A program made the translations under genes and the position numbers. From the NCBI GenBank assembly GCA_000403315.2, contig KE159641.1, positions 64,501 to 128,500 on the forward strand: a stretch of 64,000 nt of DNA. The letters are read 5' to 3'. Of this stretch, positions 18,522 through 26,467 are shown in pieces (within the stretch, counting starts at the first letter, position 1; every line of letters begins with the position of its first letter). The notes under the pieces are model-generated. The model was not told the origin of the DNA, ran no database searches, and saw only the letters and a program-made list of their open reading frames with translations. This DNA is from Lachnospiraceae bacterium A2. GTDB taxonomy: Bacteria > Bacillota > Clostridia > Lachnospirales > Lachnospiraceae.

Positions 18522-18723
18522 CTGTTTTACACCTTCCGCTTCCATCCGTCATTTTTTTGCGTATATGATAGCATATGATTATGTAAAATTTGTGAAAAAT
18601 GCTTTGTTTTCCTGCGGAACCTGGCAAAATCCTGAAAATTTTCCACAAGCAAAATGCCTTGCCGCAAGCAACGGACCCTCACCCTCTGCGGCACTTGCCA
18701 AATCGTTACGCCACCCAGAAACC

Positions 18724-19416
18724 TTACAGGCCCAATTCCTGCTCCCTCTGTTTTATGGTTTCCTCACGTTCTTTTAGCCCTTGTTCCCATTCTGCGTATT
18801 TGTCAACGATCTTATTCTCATAATTGATAATATTGGGCTGGTTATCCATCAGGGTTATCACAGCCATCCCTATGGCTACAATCAGGAGGAATATGTTCAC
18901 GGCAATGCTGAACCGCAGCATCCCCCGCCTGCCCTTAAGCCTTTCTTCCGCACGCCTTTGTTTCAGCTCTGCGGCCCGCCTTTTCTGCTTTTCTTCCTCA
19001 ATCTGCCCTTCATACCACTCTGCCAGCTCCTCGGAGCCAAATTCATCCGAAGCGCCCTGCTGGCCCCTGCCCAGATGGCTGGCTCCCGCTGCCCCAGCCG
19101 GCGGAACAGCCCCCGCTGGGCTTCCAGGCTGGGGCTTTGGCAGGCTTACAGCCCGGATTGGCTCTAGGTTTTCCATTTTAAATTCCGGCTTTCTGGCAAG
19201 GCAGTCCTGAAGCTGCTTTAGGAACACCAGCCCCACCGGGGTCCGGAACACCTGCTCTTTGGTAAGCTTGCGGTACATTTCCAGCACCATCCTAGGGTTC
19301 TCCATGTCCAGCTTTTCTTTGATATATTTTATGCTCTCTGCTTCTTTTACGGCTTTCTGGGCTGTTTCCCTGTCGGTAAAAGCAAAGCCGTTTACTACAA
19401 TCCTGTTTTTCTTCAT
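18724..19416 (-). CDS. unrecognised single-pass membrane protein
   Basis: I do not recognise this 230-residue protein. Residues 1-85 are a helical, charged domain (FTDRETAQKAVKEAESIKYIKEK at the start). A Pro/Ala/Gly-rich linker runs to ~118, then a charged coiled coil (EEEKQKRRAAELKQRRAEER), one membrane segment at ~167-190, and a short C-terminal coiled coil rich in Glu/Lys. The layout suggests a cytoplasmic N-domain tethered to the membrane. The ATG at 19416 follows AGGGGGAAG; upstream in-frame starts are less well supported. It is neighbour of ssrA but not obviously co-transcribed. Confidence 0.6.
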   Translation of the reverse strand: MKKNRIVVNGFAFTDRETAQKAVKEAESIKYIKEKLDMENPRMVLEMYRKLTKEQVFRTPVGLVFLKQLQDCLARKPEFKMENLEPIRAVSLPKPQPGSPAGAVPPAGAAGASHLGRGQQGASDEFGSEELAEWYEGQIEEEKQKRRAAELKQRRAEERLKGRRGMLRFSIAVNIFLLIVAIGMAVITLMDNQPNIINYENKIVDKYAEWEQGLKEREETIKQREQELGL

Positions 19417-19520
19417 TTCTTCCCCCTGCCGCATGTCCAGAAGCCTTCTGCCCCCTGCGTATGATTTCAATTGCCGCCCTTTTCTATCTCATCGGGTTCG
19501 GGTGCTTTTGGTACCCAAGC

Positions 19521-19559
19521 GCATGTTTGAAAATAGCAGAAATAAATGTTCAAACATGC
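19521..19559. repeat. 11-bp inverted repeat GCATGTTTGAA
   Basis: GCATGTTTGAA (19521-19531) and TTCAAACATGC (19549-19559) are perfect inverted repeats with a 17-base loop. Beside it, GGTGCTTTTGGTACCC resembles the end of repeat family D. The 19417-19640 stretch holds no gene. Confidence 0.55.
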
Positions 19560-19640
19560 CCTAACCCTAATTATGTAAAAATTTCCTATCCTGCATATTC
19601 CTTGTCTGGCATATGTCTGGTTGAATTTATTTTATATAGC

Positions 19641-19670
19641 AAAAGAAAACCTTGAAAAATCAAGGTTTTC
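19641..19670 (-). terminator. intrinsic terminator of the tmRNA gene
   Basis: Minus strand GAAAACCTTGA / TCAAGGTTTTC, 11-bp perfect stem with a 4-base loop, followed by TTTT, beginning 5 bases after the tmRNA 3' end. Confidence 0.85.
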
Positions 19671-19674
19671 TGCG

Positions 19675-20018
19675 TGGAGCTGAGGGGAATCGAACCCCTG
19701 TCCGAAAGCCAATTCACTATGGCATCTCCCATTACAGTCATTCTTTTGACATTCCCTCTGCCGGACGCCGGATGACAGGCTCCCGGTTTCAGTAGCTTCA
19801 TACTACGCCCATGCCCGCAAAGCTTTGGGCATGTCGTTTCCCACATCGTCGAAGCCGGGTTCTTAAACTATGGGTGGTCTAAGGCCGACTGCTGCAACTA
19901 GGCAGCGATTGCTAAATTGTCTTCAGCGTTTATATTTAGTGTTCCCGTTGTTGAGGCGGACAGGAGCCGCCAATGGCTTCCATAGCTGCACAACCCCCGT
20001 CGAAACCAGTACAACCCC
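19675..20018 (-). ncRNA. ssrA: transfer-messenger RNA (tmRNA)
   Basis: The 344-base RNA has the tRNA-like ends of tmRNA: a 5' GGGGUUG pairing with 3' CAGCUCC, a T-arm ending GGTTCGATTCCCC, and the D-like segment ACTGGTTTCGACGG. CCA is not encoded (CGC follows the discriminator A). The tag reading frame ends ...NAEDNLAIAA then TAG, a typical clostridial degradation tag. It rescues stalled ribosomes with SmpB, encoded about 3.2 kb away, and its tagged products and truncated mRNAs are cleared by proteases and RNase R, also nearby. Confidence 0.96.
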
Positions 20019-20050
20019 TCTGGTCTGTCTGACGCTGTTTAGCTTCTACT

Positions 20051-20080
20051 ATTATAAACATACTGCTTTTGGTTTGTCAA
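20051..20080 (-). promoter_or_regulatory. consensus sigma-A promoter of ssrA
   Basis: Minus strand -35 TTGACA (20080-20075), 18-base spacer, -10 TATAAT (20056-20051). Both hexamers are perfect. A start about 26 bases before the mature 5' end fits a precursor trimmed by RNase P. The remaining interval to 20353 holds nothing I recognise. Confidence 0.85.
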
Positions 20081-20353
20081 GCCCAAAACTATTCCTCCGG
20101 CGGTTAAATACTGCAGAATTAATTCATTCCTACAATTTCCAGACACGCTCTGTAAGAAAGAATCCTACAAAGGCGGGCAGGGCTGTCAATTGTTACAGGT
20201 TAAGGTTACCCGGTTTGAAGACCCAAAAGGTTTCGCTTTGATATAATCAAGCACCCGGTCCAATGCAACTCTGCCATACCCCCGTTTCTGATTCGGTTAT
20301 TTCTCCATAAATTGTCCTGAGTTAATTGGTAAGCTGAAATTCCCACGCAAACC

Positions 20354-21088
20354 CTACTGCTCCTGACGCTGTTTTTTCTTTCCCAAAATTTTGTCTGCCA
20401 GCAATTCCAGAATCACTGCCAAGGCAAAAAAGAATACGACTGCCACAACTGCTTTCCCAATTAAAATTTCAAAAGAATGGTTCTTCTGCCACTCGTTGTC
20501 GATGGCATACCAAATATAATCCGTAGAAGCATTGTACTCTGCGCAGACAGGCTCCAGAAGGCTTTTCGCATTCTGGGAAAAGCCCTGTTTCCTGCCAATG
20601 GGCAGCGCATCCAGATTCCCCTTTTTGATGTCCTTTGCGGTGCTCTGGCTTACCTGGGCTAAAATATGGCTCCCATCTTCCAGCTCTAATATATAGTATG
20701 GCACATAATCTAAGGAAATGTCGAAAGGCGCCTGCTTCACGGACGCTTTCTGTTTTCCCACTGCCCCATTGCGGCGTCTTTTAAAAGGGTCTGCCCATTC
20801 TGCCAAACTGTACACATTTGTTTTCTGGATGGACTTAGGGATTACTTTAACATCGTCCACATCATTTAAGACATCCTCCCATTCCGCCTGTCCCCTGACT
20901 TCCGGGATTCCCTCCCCAGCCGGGCGCCCTACAAAAACAGTCCCAGGATCCTCCTCCAGTTCCTGGCTGCTGACCGCTTCCGGCTGGTTCATTTTCTTTA
21001 CAATCCCTTCCATATTAAACCCGGTGAAAACAAAAAATGCTGCCACCAATGAAACAATTACAATCATAAAATCCAGTACTTTCCTCAT
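20354..21088 (-). CDS. unrecognised membrane protein, two membrane segments
   Basis: I do not recognise this 244-residue protein. It has a membrane segment at residues ~5-24 and another at ~210-232, with a ~180-residue domain between them (YVPYYILELEDGSHILAQVS, LDYIWYAIDNEW-like motifs) and a basic C-terminal tail. The ATG at 21088 follows AAGGAAG with a reasonable spacer. An in-frame ATG at 21133 would add 15 residues, but it abuts the palindromic element at 21134-21231, which seems to have replaced the original upstream sequence. Confidence 0.6.
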   Translation of the reverse strand: MRKVLDFMIVIVSLVAAFFVFTGFNMEGIVKKMNQPEAVSSQELEEDPGTVFVGRPAGEGIPEVRGQAEWEDVLNDVDDVKVIPKSIQKTNVYSLAEWADPFKRRRNGAVGKQKASVKQAPFDISLDYVPYYILELEDGSHILAQVSQSTAKDIKKGNLDALPIGRKQGFSQNAKSLLEPVCAEYNASTDYIWYAIDNEWQKNHSFEILIGKAVVAVVFFFALAVILELLADKILGKKKQRQEQ

Positions 21089-21133
21089 TTCCTTATCTTC
21101 CTTCTGACGAATTCTGTTCCCCATATTTTCCAT

Positions 21134-21231
21134 GGAGCTGTCGCATTAAGAAAAATGATACAAGATATAGTTAGCTTGAATCATTCTTCTATACGATATC
21201 TTGCATCTGTTTTTCTTAGTGCAACAGCCCC
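21134..21231. mobile_element. 98-bp MITE-like palindromic element, copy 1
   Basis: A 98-bp imperfect palindrome with termini GGAGCTGTCGCATTAAG and CTTAGTGCAACAGCCCC. It aligns end to end, without gaps, to the reverse complement of 47584-47681, differing at roughly one base in six by eye. It has no coding capacity. It lies directly before the 20354-21088 gene, so it probably supplies part of that leader. Confidence 0.8.
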
Positions 21232-21259
21232 AATTCTGCCCAAAACCTACGGCAATGCC

Positions 21260-22081
21260 TTATACCCTGGCGTCAAAACCTTGGTACATCCCCCTGTGCC
21301 TGCTTTGCTGGACAGGCCGCTGCTGGCTTTGCAGCTCCCGGGCGATATTTCCCGTCTGCCCTCCCATAGCAGCCATTGTTCCCGGCAGATGTCCTTCTTT
21401 GGCGGCTGTTACTTCTTCTGGCTGTCTTCCCAGTAACTGCCCTTCCATAGCAACCGCTGCTTCTTCTGGCAATTCTTCCTCTATACCAGGCATAACTGCT
21501 TCCGGCAGCCGTTCTTCCATATTAGCTGCTTCTTCCAGCAATTCTTCTTCCAGTGCAGCTGCTTCTTCCGGCAATTCTTCCAAAAGCTGCTCTTGGGATT
21601 CCTGGAGTTCTTCGGCGGAATCCTGCACCCCGTCCAGCATCTCGTCCAGAATGCTTTCGCTGTCTTCTGTCCCAAGGGCTTCTTCCACCAGTTCTTCCCT
21701 TCTTTCTTCTGGTGTCTTTGGCTCCAGCTTCTCGGCTGCTTCGGCATTTTTCTTGCCCTGTTCCTCAGCCTCATCCAGAATATGGGACATCTGCTCTTTG
21801 TTATAAGCCGCTTTCACAGCCGCAATCTCATCTTCATAATTATGGAACATTTCCAGCTTTTTTGCAATTTCCTCTACGGTAGCGCATTCTTTTTCTTTCA
21901 GGCTTTCTTTCTGTTTTTCCCAAAATGCAATTTCGCTTCCTGCCTTTTGCTGGCGTTCCATTTTTTCCTGGGTGCTTTTTAACATGCTGGTTTGGATCCC
22001 TGGCAAATTCCCGGCAAATACACTTTTCGTCTGGTAATTACTGCGGGCGCTGCCCCCAATGCTGACATGAAACATATTCAT
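21260..22081 (-). CDS. acidic coiled-coil protein of unknown function
   Basis: The 273-residue protein is very rich in Glu, Ala and Leu. After a short N-terminus (NMFHVSIGGSARSNYQTKS) it is almost entirely predicted helix, with degenerate repeats of the type ELPEEAAALEEELLEEAANMEE between residues ~150 and 210. It has no signal peptide or membrane segment. The C-terminus is Gln/Arg/Gly-rich (QSQQRPVQQSRHRGMYQGF). I do not recognise a family; the N-terminal style resembles secreted-apparatus or flagellum-associated proteins only vaguely. The start at 22081 follows AAGGTG. Confidence 0.55.
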   Translation of the reverse strand: MNMFHVSIGGSARSNYQTKSVFAGNLPGIQTSMLKSTQEKMERQQKAGSEIAFWEKQKESLKEKECATVEEIAKKLEMFHNYEDEIAAVKAAYNKEQMSHILDEAEEQGKKNAEAAEKLEPKTPEERREELVEEALGTEDSESILDEMLDGVQDSAEELQESQEQLLEELPEEAAALEEELLEEAANMEERLPEAVMPGIEEELPEEAAVAMEGQLLGRQPEEVTAAKEGHLPGTMAAMGGQTGNIARELQSQQRPVQQSRHRGMYQGFDARV

Positions 22082-22111
22082 ACAGAACACCTTCCTTTTC
22101 CTGTACAATTA

Positions 22112-22159
22112 CTCTGGCGGTTAAACAGCGCAGCATGCTGCAGTATTGGACCGCCGGAG
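22112..22159. repeat. hairpin between two coiled-coil genes
   Basis: CTCTGGCGGT and ACCGCCGGAG are inverted repeats, with an inner GCAGCATGCTGC palindrome. No T tract follows on either strand, so I do not call a terminator. Confidence 0.5.
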
Positions 22160-22235
22160 CAATATGGTCTGGTTTTCCAACTTTTTCTATTTCCTCTGTT
22201 ATATTTCGTCACACGCCTATTGTTTCTTAAGGCTT

Positions 22236-23069
22236 TTACAGGCGAATATCCACAAACTGGCCATCCTGTTGTTCTTTTCCTGTTTTAGCCTGTTCCCTTC
22301 CACTCTTTTCCTGCCCGATATTTGCTGTTTCCCTGCTGGTGCTTTCTGCTTTTTCTGTTTCCATAGTTCCATTTGCAGGTTCCATTTTTTCCGTTTCCCT
22401 CTGTTTGCCTGTGCCTTCTGTTTCCCCATTTCCGTGTGTGCTTTTTGCCCCTGCACTGTCTGTTTTTTCCTCTGCTTTTTCTTCCTGCTCCTTGCTGCCT
22501 GCTTCCTGCAGCCCCTGGTTGGCTTCTTCCAGTACGGCAAGCTGGGAGTTTGCGGCCGCCTCTATACGGTCTTCTAATTTGGCAAGGCTCCCCTCTTTCT
22601 GCCCAACGTCAATCCCCCTGTCCTTATCCAGCTTTATCTCCCCTTGCAGGACACTTGCTTCCCCTTTCAGCCGTGTGGCTGTACTCCCATAGGCTTTGGC
22701 CTGTTTCATGGCAGTGTCTGCCGACACTATAGCTTCCATGCTGGCCTTTGGCACCCCATGGCTTGGCAGCCCCGCCTTTTTTTCCTGCCTGGCTGCTTCC
22801 CCCTCCTTGGCGGCTTGCTGCCGTTCCCGGCGCAGTTCTATTTGATGCTGGCGGAGCTGGTTATTCAAATCTGTAATTTGCTGTTGGAGTTCCTGGCGTT
22901 TCTGCATTTTTTCTTCTGCGCTTATGTCTTTATTGGCAGAAAGCTCCTGCAATGCCTTCTGGGCATTGGCTATCTGCTTTTGCAGGTTTTTGGAAACCGC
23001 GTCGGCGCCTTGCTGGAAATTAAGCTGGTTTGCCGGAGCAGCCGTCCCCTGTGCTGGCTGGATCCTCAT
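22236..23069 (-). CDS. FlxA-like coiled-coil protein
   Basis: The 277-residue protein has an N-terminal ~100 residues that fit the FlxA-like pattern: SKNLQKQIANAQKALQELS, then MQKRQELQQQITDLNNQLRQ. The middle is helical and the C-terminal ~90 residues are a low-complexity Glu/Lys/Thr/Gly tail (TEGTGKQRETEKMEPANGT...). In E. coli flxA is in the flagellar sigma regulon; its biochemical role is unknown. A sigma-D-like promoter precedes it (23122-23149), which supports a flagellar link. The start ATG at 23069 follows AAAGGAGG. Confidence 0.6.
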   Translation of the reverse strand: MRIQPAQGTAAPANQLNFQQGADAVSKNLQKQIANAQKALQELSANKDISAEEKMQKRQELQQQITDLNNQLRQHQIELRRERQQAAKEGEAARQEKKAGLPSHGVPKASMEAIVSADTAMKQAKAYGSTATRLKGEASVLQGEIKLDKDRGIDVGQKEGSLAKLEDRIEAAANSQLAVLEEANQGLQEAGSKEQEEKAEEKTDSAGAKSTHGNGETEGTGKQRETEKMEPANGTMETEKAESTSRETANIGQEKSGREQAKTGKEQQDGQFVDIRL

Positions 23070-23121
23070 ATTGTTTCCTCCTTTCGATTGGCTGGAAAAT
23101 AACATCTTACTATTACCATAT

Positions 23122-23149
23122 CTATCGGAGGTTTTCCAAATTAAGTTGA
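23122..23149 (-). promoter_or_regulatory. possible sigma-D (flagellar) promoter of the FlxA-like gene
   Basis: Minus strand TCAA, 16 bases, TCCGATAG. The Firmicute sigma-D consensus is TAAA, about 15 bases, GCCGATAT, so three of four -35 bases and six of eight -10 bases agree. Confidence 0.4.
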
Positions 23150-23187
23150 CATTTGTTATCTAATTGGGTCCGTCTACCAAAAGCGCC

Positions 23188-23655
23188 TTAATATAAATTC
23201 TTCACTTTAAAGTCCCGTTCGGATTCCCGGCGCATATCCTTTTTCGCAATATCCTGCCGCTTATCATAAAGCTTTTTCCCCCGTGCCAGGGCGATTTCCA
23301 CTTTGACAAGGCTCCCTTTGAAATACACCTGCAGGGGCACTACCGTATAGCCTTTCTGCGCCATTTTCCCTGCGATTTTATTGATTTCATATTTATGCAT
23401 CAGGAGTTTCCGCGGCCGGAGGGGATCTTTGTTGAAAATGTTCCCCTTCTCGTAGGGGCTGATATGCATCCCATATATGACAACCTCCCCATTTTCAATG
23501 CGGATAAAAGATTCTTTCACTGAGCATTTGCCCATCCGCAGGGATTTGACTTCCGTCCCTGCCAAGCTAATGCCCGCCTCATATTTCTCCTCAATAAAAT
23601 AGTCATGGAATGCTTTTTTATTATTTGCAATCAGTTTTTTACTTTCTTTTCCCAA
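23188..23655 (-). CDS. smpB: SsrA-binding protein SmpB
   Basis: The 155-residue protein binds tmRNA and brings it to stalled ribosomes. Recognisable segments are AFHDYFIEEKYEAGISLAGTEVKSLR, CSVKESFIRI, and the basic tail AKKDMRRESERDFK. The start is a TTG at 23655, 8 bases after AGGAGG and giving the family's normal length; no ATG is suitably placed, and the longer frame from 23748 runs into rnr. It is 16 bases downstream of rnr, a conserved pair. Confidence 0.95.
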   Translation of the reverse strand: MGKESKKLIANNKKAFHDYFIEEKYEAGISLAGTEVKSLRMGKCSVKESFIRIENGEVVIYGMHISPYEKGNIFNKDPLRPRKLLMHKYEINKIAGKMAQKGYTVVPLQVYFKGSLVKVEIALARGKKLYDKRQDIAKKDMRRESERDFKVKNLY

Positions 23656-23671
23656 TTGCGGTCCCTCCTCC

Positions 23672-25855
23672 CTATTCTGCCTGGTACTGCCCAATGTCCT
23701 CTGGCGCCGCATCCAGCCCAAAGGCCACTGCATCTTCTGGCAGCACAAAATCTATGGTGCGCATCATGGTATTGGCATCCGCCACCACTACCTGCAGCTT
23801 CTGCCCCAGCTTATAGCAGTTCCCTTTGGCTTCCCCCACCAGTTCATGGGCAGTTTCATTATAATGGTAATAATCGTCCCGTAAATTCGTCACATGTATC
23901 ATGCCCTCCACGGTATTGGGCAGTTCCACGTACATGCCCCATGGGGTGACGCCGGAAATCACGCCCTCGAAGGTTTGCCCGATCCGTTCCGACATGTATT
24001 CCGTCTTTTTCAGCTTATCTGTTTCCCGTTCTGCTTCCTCGGCGCGCCGCTCCCGTGCGCTGGACTGGGCTGCTGCCTCCGGAAGGATTTTTTCATAATG
24101 GGAAATCCGTTTTTCCGTCATTTTCCCCCGCAGTGTTTCCTTGATAATCCGGTGTATCTGCAAATCCGGATACCGGCGGATGGGTGAGGTAAAATGGCAG
24201 TAATATTGGGTGGCAAGGCCAAAATGCCCTGTATTTACCGTAGTATATTTTGCCTGCTTCATAGAGCGCAGGGCAAGGCGGCTGATCAGTGGCTCCTCTG
24301 GCGTGTCCTCTATCTTTTCCAGCAGCTTCTGGACTTCCTTGGGATGGATTTCCTCTTGCCCTATCCGGATGGAATAGCCAAAATTATTGATAAACAGTCC
24401 CAGCTTCTTGATTTTTTCCGGGTCTGGGGTATCGTGGGTACGGTACACAAAAGGGATTTCCTGCCAAAAGAAATCCTGGGCCACCGTTTCATTGGCAGCC
24501 AGCATAAAATCCTCAATCATCCTGGTTGCCACGTTCCGTTCATAAGGCTTGAGTTCCAGAGGGCGTCCATGCCTGTCCAAAATGATTTTCGTTTCCGGGA
24601 AATCAAAATCAATGGAGCCGCGTTTTCTCCTTTTTTCCCGCAGGATGGCGGCAAGGGTTTCCATTTCTTCAAACATGGGGACAAGCTCCCTGTAAGTTTC
24701 CCTTTCGGATTCGTCTTTGTCTTTCAGGATTTTCCGCACGCTGGTATATGTCATGCGCCGGTCTACCCGGACGACTGTTTCTGCAATTTCATGGTCGATA
24801 ACAGCCCCCTTGGGGTCAATGAGCATGATGCAGCTTAATGCCAGCCGGTCTTCCCCGGCGTTCAGGGAACAGATGCCGTTGGAAAGGTGGTGGGGCAGCA
24901 TAGGGATCACACGGTCTGCCAGATAGACGCTGGTGCCCCGCTCCAATGCCTCCACGTCCAGCGCACTGTGCTCCTGCACGTAATTTGCCACGTCTGCAAT
25001 ATGCACCCCAAGGCGGTAGTTCTCCCCTTCTTTCACCAAAGACACTGCATCATCCAAATCCTTGGCGTCCTCCCCGTCAATGGTCACCATCTGCCAGCCC
25101 CGAAGGTCCCTGCGCCCTGCCATGTCCGCAGCGCATACTGGTTTCCCCACGTTTTCTGCCTGCTTTAAGACCTTTGGGGGAAATTCCGTGGGAAGCTCAT
25201 AGCCTTTTACAATAGACATGATATCTGTCCCCGGGTCGTTGGCATGGCCGATAATTTCCACTACCTTCCCTTCGGGCTTGCGCCGTTTGCTGCCATAGTC
25301 GGTAAGCTCTACCACAACCTTGTGGCCGTCCACCGCGCCTTTGGAATGTTCTATGGGGATAAACACATCCTGCCCCAGCTTTACATTATCCGGCACCACA
25401 AAACCGAAGTTCTTGCTTTTCTGGAAGGTTCCCACAATACGGGTCATCCCACGCTCCAAAATCTGTGCAACCGCCCCTTCCCGGCGTTTCCCGCTTTTTC
25501 CCGGCAGCAGGGACACCTGCACGAAATCCCCATGGAGGGCGCCGTTTACCTGCCCTTCCGGGATATAGATGTCCTCCGGCTCCCCTTCGATTGTGACAAA
25601 GCCAAAGCCCCGGACATTCCCGGTAAATATGCCGCAAAGGTGTTTCCCTTCCGTTTTGGTATACTTCCCCCGCTTGGAAACCTCAATTTTCTGTTCCTTA
25701 ACCAGTTCAGCCAGCACTTGCTCCAGGTCGCCCCGTTCGTCCCTCGGCACGCCAAGGAGGACTGCCAGCTCCTTTATTTTCATGGGCACGTAAAGGTCGC
25801 TGCACATGAATTCGTATATCATTTTCTTTCTGTCTTCTAATAATCTTTTTTCCAT
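23672..25855 (-). CDS. rnr: ribonuclease R
   Basis: The 727-residue 3'-5' exoribonuclease degrades structured RNA. In order: N-terminal helix-turn-helix-like segment (~1-60), cold-shock OB folds, the RNB catalytic domain with TIDGEDAKDLDDAVSL (acidic metal ligands, about residues 260-275), and a C-terminal S1 domain (GQTFEGVISGVTPWGMYVEL). The start ATG at 25855 follows AGGAG. With smpB and ssrA close by, the gene sits with its partners in clearing non-stop mRNAs. Confidence 0.96.
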   Translation of the reverse strand: MEKRLLEDRKKMIYEFMCSDLYVPMKIKELAVLLGVPRDERGDLEQVLAELVKEQKIEVSKRGKYTKTEGKHLCGIFTGNVRGFGFVTIEGEPEDIYIPEGQVNGALHGDFVQVSLLPGKSGKRREGAVAQILERGMTRIVGTFQKSKNFGFVVPDNVKLGQDVFIPIEHSKGAVDGHKVVVELTDYGSKRRKPEGKVVEIIGHANDPGTDIMSIVKGYELPTEFPPKVLKQAENVGKPVCAADMAGRRDLRGWQMVTIDGEDAKDLDDAVSLVKEGENYRLGVHIADVANYVQEHSALDVEALERGTSVYLADRVIPMLPHHLSNGICSLNAGEDRLALSCIMLIDPKGAVIDHEIAETVVRVDRRMTYTSVRKILKDKDESERETYRELVPMFEEMETLAAILREKRRKRGSIDFDFPETKIILDRHGRPLELKPYERNVATRMIEDFMLAANETVAQDFFWQEIPFVYRTHDTPDPEKIKKLGLFINNFGYSIRIGQEEIHPKEVQKLLEKIEDTPEEPLISRLALRSMKQAKYTTVNTGHFGLATQYYCHFTSPIRRYPDLQIHRIIKETLRGKMTEKRISHYEKILPEAAAQSSARERRAEEAERETDKLKKTEYMSERIGQTFEGVISGVTPWGMYVELPNTVEGMIHVTNLRDDYYHYNETAHELVGEAKGNCYKLGQKLQVVVADANTMMRTIDFVLPEDAVAFGLDAAPEDIGQYQAE

Positions 25856-25932
25856 AAATTCTCCTATAAATGAAAAAACTGCCGTAAAACGACAGTTTCT
25901 TGTGTGGAACCCAGCCATAGCCCTTATGGCTG

Positions 25933-26172
25933 TTAAAAGCTTCCGATATTTAGCACGGCTGCAATCACCAGAAACAGGACAACCAAAGCTCTGGTAACCT
26001 TAACCAGCACACCTTCCCTGGAACGGCCCTTATTTTTGCCCCAATAAGAGTCTGCTGCGCCGCTGATTGTCCCAAGGCCTGCAGATTTGCCTTCCTGCAT
26101 TAAAACAATTACTGTCAAAATTATGCTTACCAAAATAAATATTACCATTAATACCGTTTTCAATACTGCCAT
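25933..26172 (-). CDS. secG: preprotein translocase subunit SecG
   Basis: The 79-residue protein has two membrane segments (residues ~3-24 and ~56-77) around a polar loop with the SecG-typical SAGLGTISGAADSYWGKNKGRS. It is a small partner of SecYE in protein export. The ATG at 26172 follows AGGAGG. It is followed in the same direction by rnr and smpB, a common order in Clostridia. Confidence 0.93.
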   Translation of the reverse strand: MAVLKTVLMVIFILVSIILTVIVLMQEGKSAGLGTISGAADSYWGKNKGRSREGVLVKVTRALVVLFLVIAAVLNIGSF

Positions 26173-26213
26173 TTTTCTGTACCTCCTGTGAAATGATGTC
26201 CACAACTTTATTT

Positions 26214-26242
26214 ATGGTAACATATTTTGGGAGAGTTTTCAA
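26214..26242 (-). promoter_or_regulatory. predicted sigma-A promoter of secG(-rnr-smpB)
   Basis: Minus strand -35 TTGAAA (26242-26237), 17-base spacer, -10 TACCAT (26219-26214). The stretch 26243-26467 up to eno holds a hairpin at 26365-26402 and no gene. Confidence 0.65.
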
Positions 26243-26364
26243 GATTTTTCTGGGTTCTGGGGGAAATTATTTTCCTGAATGGGCGGAATTTTAAGAAAGG
26301 ATGCTCTAGGCAAGGACAAAGATACCGTGGGAACAGGGCTTTGGACGGGGACAGCAACCCAGAA

Positions 26365-26402
26365 GGGAGGGAACAGTCCCCCGCCCAGAACTGCGCCCTC
26401 CC
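26365..26402 (-). terminator. hairpin downstream of enolase
   Basis: GGGAGGG..CAGT pairs with ACTG..CCCTCCC on the minus strand, about 65 bases past the eno stop. The T tract is poor, so it may be a processing or stabilising hairpin instead. Confidence 0.4.
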
Positions 26403-26467
26403 ATTCAGCTTGAAAACGGTTCCCTTCCATTTAACCCAAAGAAGAACCAGCCCTTACAGCTTCCAGC

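Noticed and set aside
20101..20353. Search for a tRNA or second small RNA upstream of ssrA
   Set aside because: No cloverleaf, terminator or promoter could be made out by eye.
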